A stretch of DNA of 63,949 nt from assembly GCA_036676355.1 (NCBI GenBank), contig JAKFDA010000005.1, positions 1-63,949 of the forward strand, given 5' to 3'. The translations under genes and the position numbers were made by a program. The stretch's first letter is position 1. Every line of letters starts with the position of its first letter. Shown here piece by piece: positions 51,877 to 62,795 of the stretch. The DNA comes from ZC4RG42 sp036676355 (lineage in GTDB: Bacteria; Pseudomonadota; Gammaproteobacteria; Burkholderiales; SG8-39). The notes under the pieces were generated by a model. The model saw only the letters and a program-made list of their open reading frames with translations, was not told where the DNA came from and made no database searches.

Positions 51877-52254
51877 TCACTCCCCGCCCGGCCGATCGAC
51901 GCGAATGCGGCGGAAGGAATTGTAATGATCGTCGGTGTAATAGTATTCACCGCTGGTACGCACGTCGCGATGCTCGCCGGCGCCGGCGACAATGCGGCGC
52001 GCGCCACGATGATTCAGGCCGGGCGTCGGTACGGTGTACTCTCGGTAATAGCCACGCGGTCGTTCCGGCAGATGGCGTTCGAAGTTACGAAACACCGTGC
52101 CGTCGCGCCGATAGGGAAACGGCCCGTCTTGCTGAATCAATGAGAGCGTCTCGCGCGCCTCCTGCGGTAAGTCCCGCAGTGCAACGCTCGGCAGATCGGC
52201 CGCGCATGACGCGACGCAGACCAGCCAAAGCAGCGCGACAAAGAATGCTCGCAT
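51877..52254 (-). CDS. exported guanyl-specific ribonuclease, RNase Sa/N1 family
   Basis: A 125-residue protein. A signal peptide (MRAFFVALLWLVCVASCAAD) precedes LPQEARETLSLIQQDGPFPYRRDGTVFRNFERHLP, strikingly like Streptomyces RNase Sa. Catalytic residues align as Glu72 (YYREYTV), Arg83 (NHRGARRIV) and His110 (TDDHYNSF), matching RNase Sa Glu54, Arg65 and His85. The Glu-to-Arg spacing is identical. The RNase Sa disulfide is missing. VASC may be a lipobox, so it could stay membrane-bound. Barstar lies directly downstream. Confidence 0.88.
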   Translation of the reverse strand: MRAFFVALLWLVCVASCAADLPSVALRDLPQEARETLSLIQQDGPFPYRRDGTVFRNFERHLPERPRGYYREYTVPTPGLNHRGARRIVAGAGEHRDVRTSGEYYYTDDHYNSFRRIRVDRPGGE

Positions 52255-52325
52255 CGATCGCCTCGTTGTCGACGGTGCGCGCTGATCGGGCGATCTGTGC
52301 GCCCACCATCGCGCGCCGTCGCAGT

Positions 52326-54107
<1,782 letters not shown>

Positions 54108-54162
54108 GAACGTTCGTTTCTGTTTCTAAAGGTAGACGTGAAAGGCGGCGCGATGCCGTTGG

Positions 54163-54807
54163 TTATGGCGTTTTGGTCGCGTCGTGGCGCGGCGCAATAT
54201 CATGCGGCGCAACGACGCCCATCGAAATGACATACTTCAGCGCCTCGTCGATCGACATATCGAGTTCGATGACGTCGCTACGACGCATCATGACGAAATA
54301 GCCGCCGGTCGGATTGGGCGTCGTCGGCACGTAGATGCTGACATATTCGCCCTCGAGGTGGTTCACCACATCGCCGCCCGGCTTGCCGGTCTGAAAACCG
54401 ATGGTCCAGCTGTCGGCATGCGGCCAGCGCACCAGCAGCGCCTTGCGAAACGCCTGACCGCCCGGCTTGAACACCGTGTCGCTGACCTGTTTGACGCCGT
54501 TGTAAATCGAATTGACCACCGGTACGCGCAGCAGCGCGCGTTCCCATACGCGCAGCAGGCGCTCGCCGAGAATGTTCGACGCGAACATGCCGGTCAGCAG
54601 AATTACCAGGAGAGTGAGCAGCGCACCCAAACCCGGAATGTTGCGGCCGAACCAGGACTCCGGATGCAGAGCGCGCGGCAGCAGTTCAAGCGACTGATCC
54701 ATCGTGGCGACGATGGCGGTCAGCACCCAGATCGTGATCGCGAGCGGGACGAGAAACAGCAGCCCGGTGATGAAATAGCGCTTCAAGTGATTGATGGATC
54801 CGACCAA
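54163..54807 (-). CDS. DUF502 family membrane protein
   Basis: A 214-residue protein with two N-terminal membrane helices (FITGLLFLVPLAITIWVLTAIV and LGALLTLLVILLTGMFASNIL) and a soluble domain with VPVVNSIYNGVKQVSDTVF, PTTPNPTGGYFVMM and MSIDEALKYVISMG, all DUF502 marks. Function is unknown. The start appears to be TTG 54807; no ATG is available near the first helix. Confidence 0.85.
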   Translation of the reverse strand: MVGSINHLKRYFITGLLFLVPLAITIWVLTAIVATMDQSLELLPRALHPESWFGRNIPGLGALLTLLVILLTGMFASNILGERLLRVWERALLRVPVVNSIYNGVKQVSDTVFKPGGQAFRKALLVRWPHADSWTIGFQTGKPGGDVVNHLEGEYVSIYVPTTPNPTGGYFVMMRRSDVIELDMSIDEALKYVISMGVVAPHDIAPRHDATKTP

Positions 54808-54994
54808 GGTTATACGGTAAAGGATGCCGCGAGTTTACGTGGCTCGGGTACTTGTTATCGCACGTACCGTTCTACGCTTGCTCACAGGATATACGACGCT
54901 TAATCGGATTCTCCCGTCCGTGTATCCGCGGCGGAATCCAGGCTCTGTTCGTTTCTGGGCAGGCCGTTTCGCCGAAGTCCCGGCGCCGGCGCCG

Positions 54995-55279
54995 TCAGGA
55001 ACAGGTTCCGCAGTGACCGGAAGCGCAACTATGCGCCGTGCTTTCCGACTTCGATTCACCGCCGGAAGCCGCTGCCGGCTTGGCGGCGGAGCCATTGCCG
55101 TTCTTGAAATCGGTAGCGTACCAACCGGAGCCTTTGAGTTGAAACGCCGCCGCAGTGACCATCTTGCTTAACGTTTCCTTGTTGCACTCAGGACATTTGG
55201 TCAGCACCGGATCGCTCATCTTTTGCAAAAATTCTTTTTGAAATCCGCAAGATGCGCAATGGTATTCATAAATCGGCAT
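54995..55279 (-). CDS. FmdB-family zinc-ribbon protein
   Basis: A 94-residue protein. MPIYEYHCASCGFQKEFLQKM and KCPECNKETLSKMV form a CxxC-CxxC zinc ribbon (residues 8-34). A low-complexity Ala/Ser/Gly linker leads to a Cys-rich end (HSCASGHCGTCS) that adds three further Cys. ATG 55279 is used. It opens the DUF502-aspS operon; its role is unknown. Confidence 0.85.
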   Translation of the reverse strand: MPIYEYHCASCGFQKEFLQKMSDPVLTKCPECNKETLSKMVTAAAFQLKGSGWYATDFKNGNGSAAKPAAASGGESKSESTAHSCASGHCGTCS

Positions 55280-55483
55280 GAAATGCTCCCGAACGAAGCT
55301 CAAATCGAGAAAGACGTTGATTATAGCGGCAGCCGGCCATGCCCTTGGCATGACCGGAACAGACGCGGGTTTTTGCGGGCGCACTACCGACGATACCGCC
55401 CCGGCTGACGAGAACAATCGGGGCACGCACCGACGCTTTCAAGAGCGAGCCGGAGCCGCGCCCACAGCAGACACGCGTCGGCA

Positions 55484-55517
55484 CAAAAAAAGCCGAAGCA
55501 AACGCTTCGGCTTTTTT
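55484..55517. terminator. rho-independent terminator after ssb
   Basis: An 8-bp stem GCCGAAGC/GCTTCGGC with an AAAC loop is flanked by an A-run and a T-run. It can end transcription in both directions, but the ssb transcript (-) is the likely user; it insulates ssb from fmdB. Confidence 0.9.
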
Positions 55518-55530
55518 GAGCAAGCAGGCG

Positions 55531-55986
55531 CTAAAAAGGAATGTCGTCGTCCATATCGCCGAAGCCACCGCCGGCAGCCGGCGCTCTTTTCGCGGGCGCG
55601 CGCGATTCACCGCCGCCCGATTCCCGCGCAGGCGCATCGCCCATGCCCTGGCGACCGCCGAGCAGTTGCATGTTTTCCGCGACGATCTCGGTGGAATAGC
55701 GATCCGCGCCGGTTTCCTTATCCTGCCATTTGCGCGTACGGATGCGGCCCTCGATATAGACCGGCGAACCCTTCTTTAAATACTGCCCGGCAATTTCAGC
55801 CAGGCGGCCGAAGAAGGACACGCGATGCCATTCGGTCGCTTCCTTCATCTCGCCGCTCTGCTTGTCCTTCCACTTGTCGGTCGTGGCAAGCCGGATGTTG
55901 GCGATGGCATCGCCGCTGGGCATGTAACGGGTTTCCGGATCGGCACCGAGGTTGCCGACGAGAATCACCTTGTTGACTGAGGCCAT
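55531..55986 (-). CDS. ssb: single-stranded DNA-binding protein
   Basis: A 151-residue SSB. The OB fold is MASVNKVILVGNLGADPETRYM, EWHRVSFFGRLAEIAGQYLKKGSPVYIEGRI and EIVAENMQLLGGRQG. A Gly-rich linker leads to the acidic tip DMDDDIPF that recruits repair and replication proteins. It lies next to uvrA, separated by the MFS gene, as in many proteobacteria. Confidence 0.97.
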   Translation of the reverse strand: MASVNKVILVGNLGADPETRYMPSGDAIANIRLATTDKWKDKQSGEMKEATEWHRVSFFGRLAEIAGQYLKKGSPVYIEGRIRTRKWQDKETGADRYSTEIVAENMQLLGGRQGMGDAPARESGGGESRAPAKRAPAAGGGFGDMDDDIPF

Positions 55987-56071
55987 GAACGTTTTCCTCC
56001 TGGGGAAAGCTGTAGAACGTAGGAATTCTCTGCCGTACCGCGACGCGCTTCGCGCCGCGAAATACCGCGCA

Positions 56072-57322
56072 CTATAGCTGCTCCGGACCCGCTGTGCGCA
56101 CGACTGTAGTGGTCGCCGAACGACGCGGGGCCGGCACTTTCATGCCGGTGGCGATGACCGCCCAAACCGCCAGCACGACGACACCGAAGAGGAAGACGCT
56201 GCCGCTGCCATAGTGCTTGGCGAGCCAACCGCCGAGCGCACCCCCGACAAACAAGCCGAGCGACTGGGTCGTGTTGTAGACGCCCAGCGCCGTCCCCTTG
56301 GCGGCCGGTGGCGCAATGCGCGACACCAGCGACGGCAGGCTCGCTTCGAGGATATTGAACGCAGCGAAAAATCCCAGCAGTAACGCGATCTGCCACGCGA
56401 GGCTGTACGCGCCGAGCGAGTAACCAAGCTGTACCATCACCAATAGACAGATAGAGCCGACGAAAATCCGTTTCGCCCGGCCGTGGCGCTCGGCCGCCAT
56501 CAACGCCGGCACCATCAAGACAAACGAAGCGAGTACCACCGGCAGATAAACCAGCCAGTGACGTTCGACCGGCAGCCCGGCGTATTGAACCAGCAGCGGC
56601 GGCACGACGACGAACATCGCCATCTGCGCCATATGCAGCGCAAAAATGCCGAAGTTCAGGCGCAGCAGTTCGACATCCTGCAACACCCGCCAGAGTGTCG
56701 GTGCTTCGATATCCGATGTGGTCGGGTCGTACAGCGGCGGTTCGGCCGGGACGAATCTGTACAACACCCCGATTGCGCCGAGCGCGAGGAGGCCGGTGAG
56801 CGCGAAGATTCCGCCCATGCCGATCCAGCGGTACAGCGTGGGCGCGCCGACGAGCGAGAGCGCGAACATCAGACCGATCGAACTGCCGATGATCGCCATG
56901 GTTTTGGTGCGCTGCTCTTCGCGGGTCAGATCTGCGGCAAGCGCCATCACCGCGGCGGAAACGGCACCGGCGCCCTGCATGCAGCGGCCGATGATGGTGA
57001 TCCAGATGTCGGTCCCCACGGCAGCGACAAAACTGCCCGCGGCGAACAGCAGCAGGCCGAGCATGATCACGCGCTTGCGACCATAGCGATCGGCGGCGAT
57101 GCCATAGGGAATTTGCAGAAAGCCCTGCGTCAGACCATAAGCGCCGAGGGCCAGACCGACGAGCGCGAGATCGTCTCCGCCGCGCAGCGCCGGAGCGTGC
57201 ACCGCGAAAACCGGAAGAATGAGGAACAGCCCCAGCATGCGCAGGGCGAATATCGATCCGAGCGAAAAAGCGGCGCGGATTTCCTCGCCCGACATACGGG
57301 ACGCGGAAGCGGATGACTGCAT
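56072..57322 (-). CDS. major facilitator superfamily transporter
   Basis: A 416-residue protein with about 12 hydrophobic segments. The N-half shows GLALGAYGLTQGFLQIPYGIAADRYGRKRVIMLG, with the MFS loop 2-3 motif. This gene type (YajR-like) often lies between ssb and uvrA in betaproteobacteria. The substrate is not predictable; drug-efflux annotation would be a guess. Confidence 0.9.
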   Translation of the reverse strand: MQSSASASRMSGEEIRAAFSLGSIFALRMLGLFLILPVFAVHAPALRGGDDLALVGLALGAYGLTQGFLQIPYGIAADRYGRKRVIMLGLLLFAAGSFVAAVGTDIWITIIGRCMQGAGAVSAAVMALAADLTREEQRTKTMAIIGSSIGLMFALSLVGAPTLYRWIGMGGIFALTGLLALGAIGVLYRFVPAEPPLYDPTTSDIEAPTLWRVLQDVELLRLNFGIFALHMAQMAMFVVVPPLLVQYAGLPVERHWLVYLPVVLASFVLMVPALMAAERHGRAKRIFVGSICLLVMVQLGYSLGAYSLAWQIALLLGFFAAFNILEASLPSLVSRIAPPAAKGTALGVYNTTQSLGLFVGGALGGWLAKHYGSGSVFLFGVVVLAVWAVIATGMKVPAPRRSATTTVVRTAGPEQL

Positions 57323-57544
57323 TGGGGTGGCGGGCGTACAGGCGAGTTGCGTATAGTAGCAGGTTTACTTTTGCTCTCCGGCTCGGGAAGAGCCTTGTTA
57401 AGTGTCAGGCACGGTCGCCTGTTTGCGTCGCTCAACGCGCGAAGACAAAGCAATAACAGTGCTTTAGCCGCCTCGAATACGCGACCTCCGTACCGCACTT
57501 GATCGAAGCCTTCTCGGAAGTCCGCGGGCTCGCGAAACCAGCTG

Positions 57545-60391
57545 ATGGACGAAATCCGCATACGCGGTGCACGCACGCACAACCTCAAGAACATCAATCT
57601 CGATCTGCCGCGCAACAAGCTGATCGTGATCACCGGTTTGTCCGGCTCCGGCAAGTCCTCGCTCGCGTTCGATACGCTCTACGCCGAAGGCCAGCGCCGT
57701 TATGTGGAATCTCTCTCCGCCTACGCGCGTCAATTCCTGCAGTTGATGGAAAAGCCGGACGTCGATCTGATTGAAGGCCTGTCGCCCGCCATATCGATCG
57801 AGCAGAAGGCCACCAGCCACAACCCGCGTTCGACCGTCGGCACCGTCACCGAGATCCACGATTACCTGCGCCTGCTGTATGCGCGCGTCGGCACGCCCTA
57901 CTGCCCCGAACACGGCCAACCGTTGTCGGCGCAATCGGTCTCGCAGATGGTCGATCATGTGCTCGCATTGCCGGAAGACACCAAGCTGATGATCCTGGCG
58001 CCGGTGGTGTCGGGCCGCAAGGGCGAGCAAGTCGATCTCATCGAGGAACTGCGCGCGCAGGGCTTCGTGCGACTGCGCATAGACGGCAAGGTCCACGATA
58101 TGGACGCGCTGCCGAAGCTGGCGAAAAGCAGCAAGCACGATATCGATGTGGTGGTGGATCGCCTCAAGGTGCGCCCCGATCAGAAGCAGCGCCTGGCCGA
58201 ATCGTTCGAGACTGCACTGCGCCACGCCGAAGGGCGCGCGATCGCAGCCGAAATCGACAGCGGCGCCGAGCACCTGTTCTCGTCCCGCTTCGCCTGCCCG
58301 ATCTGCCGGCACTCGCTGTCCGAACTGGAACCGCGCCTGTTCTCGTTCAACAACCCGCTGGGCGCGTGCCCCGAATGCGACGGCCTCGGCTCGATCACCT
58401 TTTTCGACCCGAAGCGCGTCGTTGCGCATCCGGAAATGTCGCTCGCCTCGGGCGCCATTCGCGGCTGGGATCGCCGCAATCAGTTCTATTTCCAGATGCT
58501 CACCAGCCTCGCGGCGCACTACGGCTTCGATGTGGAAAAGCCGTTCCAACAGTTACCCGACGAGGTGCAGGGCATCGTCCTGTACGGCACGAAGGAGAAG
58601 ATTCCGTTCTCCTATCTGAACGAACGCGGCAAGACCACCATTCGCGAGCACAGCTTCGAAGGGATCATTCCGAGCCTGCAGCGGCGCTACAAGGAAACGG
58701 ATTCCACCGTCGTGCGCGAGGAACTGGCGAAGTACCTCAACAACAAAGTATGTCCGGCGTGTGTCGGCACGCGCCTGCGCAGCGAAGCGCGCCACGTCAA
58801 GGTGGCCGAGCGGCCGATCTACGAACTCAGCGCGATGCCGCTGCGCGAAGGGCTGACCTTCTTCAAAAGCCTCACGCTGCCCGGACAGAAAGCGGCGATC
58901 GCCGAACGCATCGTCCACGAGATCATCGCCCGCCTGACCTTCCTGGTGAACGTCGGCCTCGACTATCTCTCGCTCGATCGCTCCGCCGAAACGCTGTCCG
59001 GCGGCGAAGCGCAACGCATCCGACTCGCATCGCAGATCGGCTCGGGCCTGACCGGCGTGATGTACGTGCTCGACGAGCCGTCGATCGGCCTGCATCAGCG
59101 CGATAACGACCGCCTGCTCGATACGCTCAAATTTCTGCGCGATCTGGGCAACACCGTGATCGTGGTCGAGCACGACGAAGACGCCATACGCGCGGCCGAC
59201 CATGTAGTCGATATGGGACCCGGCGCGGGCGAGCGCGGCGGGCATATCATCGCCGAAGGCAAACCGCGCGACATCGAACGCAACACCGCATCGCTCACCG
59301 GCCAGTATCTCGCCGGCACGCGGAGCATCGCGCTGCCGAAAAAACGCTCACATCCCGACCCCGAACGCCAACTGCGCATCGAAGGCGCGACCGGCAACAA
59401 CCTCAAGAATGTGAATCTCGATCTGCCGGTGGGCCTGTTCATCTGCGTGACCGGCGTATCCGGCTCCGGCAAATCCACGCTCATCAACGACACGCTGTAC
59501 AACAGCGTCGCGCATTTCCTTTACGGCAGCGCCACGGAACCGGCGCCCTACGAAGAAATTTTCGGCCTCGAGCACTTCGACAAGGTGATCAACGTCGATC
59601 AGAGCCCGATCGGCCGCACCCCGCGCTCGAATCCCGCGACCTACACCGGCATGTTCACGCCGATCCGCGAACTGTTCGCCGGCGTGCCGGCCGCGCGCGA
59701 GCGCGGTTACGGCCCGGGACGCTTCTCCTTCAACGTCAAAGGCGGACGCTGCGAAGCGTGTCAGGGCGATGGCGTGTTGAAAGTGGAAATGCATTTTCTG
59801 CCCGACATCTACGTGCCGTGCGATGTCTGTCACGGCAAGCGCTATAACCGCGAAACGCTGGAGATCCTTTACAAGGGCAAGACCATTCACGACGTGCTGC
59901 ACATGAACGTCGAACAGGCGCACGGCTTTTTCGAAGCGGTGCCGATGGTCGCGCGTAAATTGCAGACGCTGCTCGATGTCGGTCTCGGTTATGTGCAACT
60001 GGGACAGTCGGCGACGACGCTGTCGGGCGGCGAAGCGCAGCGCGTCAAGCTCGCGCTGGAGTTGTCCAAGCGCGACACCGGCCGCACCCTGTACATCCTC
60101 GACGAGCCAACCACCGGCCTGCACTTCCAGGACATCGATCTGCTGCTCGGCGTGCTGCATCGCCTGCGCGATCACGGCAACACCGTGTGCGTGATCGAAC
60201 ACAATCTCGACGTGATCAAGACCGCCGACTGGATCATCGATCTGGGCCCCGAAGGCGGCGACGGCGGTGGTCAGATCATCGCGCAAGGCACGCCCGACGA
60301 AGTCGCCGCATGCGAGGCCAGCTACACAGGCCATTATCTGCGCCCACTGCTGAAGTTACGCACACCAAGAAAGCAGATCGCCGCCGCCTGA
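57545..60391 (+). CDS. uvrA: excinuclease ABC subunit A
   Basis: A 948-residue damage-recognition ATPase of nucleotide excision repair. IRGARTHNLKNINLDLPRNKL with GLSGSGKSSLAFDTLYAEGQ is the first ATPase. The zinc module CPICRHSL...CPECDG is near residues 255-280. LSGGEAQRIRLASQIGSGL is a signature. The second half carries GVSGSGKSTLINDTL, a CEACQGDG...CDVCHG zinc finger, and LSGGEAQRVKLALELSKRD. No canonical LexA box (CTGT-N8-ACAG) is visible in the 222-nt divergent gap. Confidence 0.98.
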   Translation: MDEIRIRGARTHNLKNINLDLPRNKLIVITGLSGSGKSSLAFDTLYAEGQRRYVESLSAYARQFLQLMEKPDVDLIEGLSPAISIEQKATSHNPRSTVGTVTEIHDYLRLLYARVGTPYCPEHGQPLSAQSVSQMVDHVLALPEDTKLMILAPVVSGRKGEQVDLIEELRAQGFVRLRIDGKVHDMDALPKLAKSSKHDIDVVVDRLKVRPDQKQRLAESFETALRHAEGRAIAAEIDSGAEHLFSSRFACPICRHSLSELEPRLFSFNNPLGACPECDGLGSITFFDPKRVVAHPEMSLASGAIRGWDRRNQFYFQMLTSLAAHYGFDVEKPFQQLPDEVQGIVLYGTKEKIPFSYLNERGKTTIREHSFEGIIPSLQRRYKETDSTVVREELAKYLNNKVCPACVGTRLRSEARHVKVAERPIYELSAMPLREGLTFFKSLTLPGQKAAIAERIVHEIIARLTFLVNVGLDYLSLDRSAETLSGGEAQRIRLASQIGSGLTGVMYVLDEPSIGLHQRDNDRLLDTLKFLRDLGNTVIVVEHDEDAIRAADHVVDMGPGAGERGGHIIAEGKPRDIERNTASLTGQYLAGTRSIALPKKRSHPDPERQLRIEGATGNNLKNVNLDLPVGLFICVTGVSGSGKSTLINDTLYNSVAHFLYGSATEPAPYEEIFGLEHFDKVINVDQSPIGRTPRSNPATYTGMFTPIRELFAGVPAARERGYGPGRFSFNVKGGRCEACQGDGVLKVEMHFLPDIYVPCDVCHGKRYNRETLEILYKGKTIHDVLHMNVEQAHGFFEAVPMVARKLQTLLDVGLGYVQLGQSATTLSGGEAQRVKLALELSKRDTGRTLYILDEPTTGLHFQDIDLLLGVLHRLRDHGNTVCVIEHNLDVIKTADWIIDLGPEGGDGGGQIIAQGTPDEVAACEASYTGHYLRPLLKLRTPRKQIAAA

Positions 60392-60610
60392 GGCTTGCTG
60401 ACAGCCTGAATCGCCAAGGCGAAACCCATTCACGTTCGGGCTGCCCGGCGCTCGGACAACGGCGCGTCCGCCCCGTCGCCATTTGCGCACCCCGCGGCGC
60501 GTCTTAACGGTACGTTGAATGCATGAGTCGTTTGCCTGAGCGGCCCGCGATGGCGCAATTTATTTCGTCATCGCGCGGCGCGCTACTTTCAGTTCGAAGG
60601 AGGCAGTGCC

Positions 60611-60898
60611 ATGGCGACATTCATCATGCGGGGGAAATACTCGACTGACGCGATCAAGCAGATCAGCAGCGAGCGCAGCGTGAAGGCCTATCAGATCATC
60701 CAGCAGTGCGGAGGCGCCAATCTGAGTGTCTACGCCACGATGGGGGAGGCGGACATCCTCGTGATCGTGGACTTCCCCGACGTCGGCGACGCGATGAAAG
60801 CTTCCGTCGGTCTGGCGCAGGAACTGGGAGTTTCCTTCGCCACCGTTCCGGCCCTTCGCGCGGAAGATTTCGACAAGCTGGTCGGCGGTAAATCCTGA
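60611..60898 (+). CDS. GYD domain protein
   Basis: A 95-residue ferredoxin-like protein. MATFIMRGKYSTDAIKQIS and GANLSVYATMGEADILVIVDFPDVGDAMKASVGLAQELGVSFATVPAL match the GYD family; the GEYD-like motif is GEAD here. AAGGAGG precedes the ATG. The family has no firm function. It follows uvrA by 219 nt, in which no other gene is visible. Confidence 0.78.
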   Translation: MATFIMRGKYSTDAIKQISSERSVKAYQIIQQCGGANLSVYATMGEADILVIVDFPDVGDAMKASVGLAQELGVSFATVPALRAEDFDKLVGGKS

Positions 60899-61138
60899 CG
60901 CGGCGCGCTGGGCCGCCACAACCGGCCCATGTGAAGCGGATCAGGTGTCACCCGGCAAGCCACGCGCCACCTCTCATGTCAAACGCTAAGGATTCGCCCA
61001 TCCGCCAAGCAGCGTAGGTGACGGCGGTTGCTGTCACTCCCGGTAATGTTTGCAAACGCTTGCACTAGAGCAGCATCTTTCGGGATACCTGCCCAGCGGT
61101 CACGAATACCAGAAGCTAATGGCGGCACGCCCCATGCG

Positions 61139-61762
61139 TCAGCTCGCGCCGCCTGCTGTCGGAGCGATCCTGAACATCTGCGGATCATCTGCGTGGTCGA
61201 CCAGGATCTGTCGCACGCGCTGCTGCCAGAGTTCGGCGAACCTGCGGCGCTGCGCCGGGTCGGCACGGTCGGCAATACAGAGCTGCAGCAGCGGCCCCAT
61301 GGCGGGATCGGCCGACACGTCGGAGAGATCGGCCGCTGCATCCACCGCTGCGCCGCTATCGAGCCGTGTGAAGCGAATCTGCAGCGGCAGATCGCAATCG
61401 AAATGTTGCATGTCGCGGCGGACGTGGCGTCCGGCGATTCCCTTGAAGCCACCATCCTGCGCGGCGCCTGTAAGCAGTGTTGCGACACTCGCGATCACGC
61501 CGGTCACGCCTTCGTCGAGCGGCTTCGCGAATTCGATCCGGACGCCGCCGCGCTCGGGCACGCTATCGGGATACAGCGCGCGCAGCGCATGCACGGTCAG
61601 CATATAGGCCGAGGCGACCGTCGGGCAGGAATGGCCGGCGAGCTTGACCGCATCCTCGTAACCGTATTCGAATAAACCGTCTTCGGCGGCGCCGAGCAGT
61701 TCGGCCAACCGGTCGCGAACGACAAGGCGCGGGGCGAGCGCAAAGAAATCGGGGAGTTTCAT
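61139..61762 (-). CDS. FmdE-like zinc-binding domain protein
   Basis: A 207-residue protein. GYEDAVKLAGHSCPTVASAYMLTVHALRALYPDSVPERGGVRIEF matches the FmdE family (GHxCPxxxxxY; His44, Cys46). FmdE-like proteins occur with formylmethanofuran dehydrogenase genes, but none is here, and the family includes uncharacterised metal-dependent proteins. ATG 61762 is the only good start. The gene is alone among small genes on the opposite strand. Confidence 0.7.
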   Translation of the reverse strand: MKLPDFFALAPRLVVRDRLAELLGAAEDGLFEYGYEDAVKLAGHSCPTVASAYMLTVHALRALYPDSVPERGGVRIEFAKPLDEGVTGVIASVATLLTGAAQDGGFKGIAGRHVRRDMQHFDCDLPLQIRFTRLDSGAAVDAAADLSDVSADPAMGPLLQLCIADRADPAQRRRFAELWQQRVRQILVDHADDPQMFRIAPTAGGAS

Positions 61763-61982
61763 CGATCAGGATTCCAGGGGGACAGAAGGATCATTGTCGG
61801 CGCGGCAGCGCAGGGGAACAACCGTATCGCGCTTGAGGGATTAAACATGTCGCAGTCCGCCAGCCATCGATCAAAACCATCGCGCACTCAGGGGCAATTG
61901 GCATCAGCGCCTCGCGCACCTCATGCACCAACGGGTGTTCGAGGGTATCGTAGCGGGCCACCATTTCAACAATCGGATAAAA

Positions 61983-62219
61983 ATGATCATGGCCGACACT
62001 TGGCTTACGTCGCTCATTACAGCCACGCCGCAGGAGGGTTTCGAACTCGCCCTCACCCTGAGCCGTCGTGGCGTCAAGTACACGCAAACGGATCCCGAAA
62101 TCCTGAAGAAGTTGCGCGCCGACTACGCGAACTCCGCAGAAGGATTGACCGCCGCATCGCAAGTGGTCGCCATCAACTTCCAGACCATTGCCACCGCCAA
62201 CAATTACTGGCGTTCGTAG
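61983..62219 (+). CDS. small hypothetical protein
   Basis: A 78-residue protein, MIMADTWLTSLITATPQEGFELALTLSRRGVKYTQTDPEILKKL and onward to INFQTIATANNYWRS. Its composition looks like a real folded helical protein. ATG 61983 or 61989 are near-equal starts, with only a weak ribosome site. I do not recognise the family. Confidence 0.5.
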   Translation: MIMADTWLTSLITATPQEGFELALTLSRRGVKYTQTDPEILKKLRADYANSAEGLTAASQVVAINFQTIATANNYWRS

Positions 62220-62289
62220 TCGTTCGGACATCGGACATCCGAGGGCGGTCGCCACTGCGCGACGCGGCCGATATCAGACATCAAAGTTC

Positions 62290-62468
62290 ATGACCAACAC
62301 GCGGCGACGAAGATCTCGGCTACCTCTTCGGATTCATCGGGGTCGTTGCGTTTGCAATCACGCTCCCCGCCACGCGGGCCGCGGTTCGAGCCCTCGCTGG
62401 CCACCGCAGCCGCGGGAGCCTTGTTTTCCCGCGAGCGTCCGTCGGCGCGCTTCTGGTTCTGCCGGTGA
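62290..62468 (+). pseudogene. degraded EamA/DMT transporter fragment
   Basis: After MTNT the frame breaks. One reading gives DEDLGYLFGFIGVVAFAITLPATRAAVRAL, a typical EamA transporter start. A later frame gives EPSLATAAAGALFSRERPSARFW then a stop, like the end of an EamA domain. Neither frame spans the whole; residues between are missing. This suggests a transporter gene reduced by frameshift and deletion. Confidence 0.5.
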
Positions 62469-62516
62469 CACACATGAATTCTTATCAAAGCCAAGCACAG
62501 AAATTACGGAGTTGAA

Positions 62517-62717
62517 ATGGCATCGAGAGCATTGCGCGTCGGCCGGGCGATCTCGCCGGAAGAGTTCGACGAACTGTCGGACGGGCAACTGGCGAGGCTC
62601 GTCCCCAAGGCCTACCGGGATTACTTTCCGGGCAAGGAAGCTTGCGCGGACGGATACTTTTATCTGCACGACGGGTCGGCCTGGAGTTTCTACAAGGGCG
62701 GTTTTCTTGACGATTGA
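62517..62717 (+). CDS. small hypothetical protein
   Basis: A 66-residue protein: MASRALRVGRAISPEEFDEL, SDGQLARLVPKAYRDYFPGK and a Trp/Tyr/Phe-rich end (DGYFYLHDGSAWSFYKGGFL). The composition is protein-like. Family not recognised. It follows the transporter relic. Confidence 0.5.
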   Translation: MASRALRVGRAISPEEFDELSDGQLARLVPKAYRDYFPGKEACADGYFYLHDGSAWSFYKGGFLDD

Positions 62718-62795
62718 CGCACGGGCGGAAACGCAGACAAGCGGCGCTCATTTGATCGGTGACTTCAAATATTCGGTTTCATGGGAGGTTTCGCG

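Noticed and set aside
57323..57544. LexA box for uvrA
   Set aside because: CTGT occurs, but no ACAG follows at the required 8-nt spacing.
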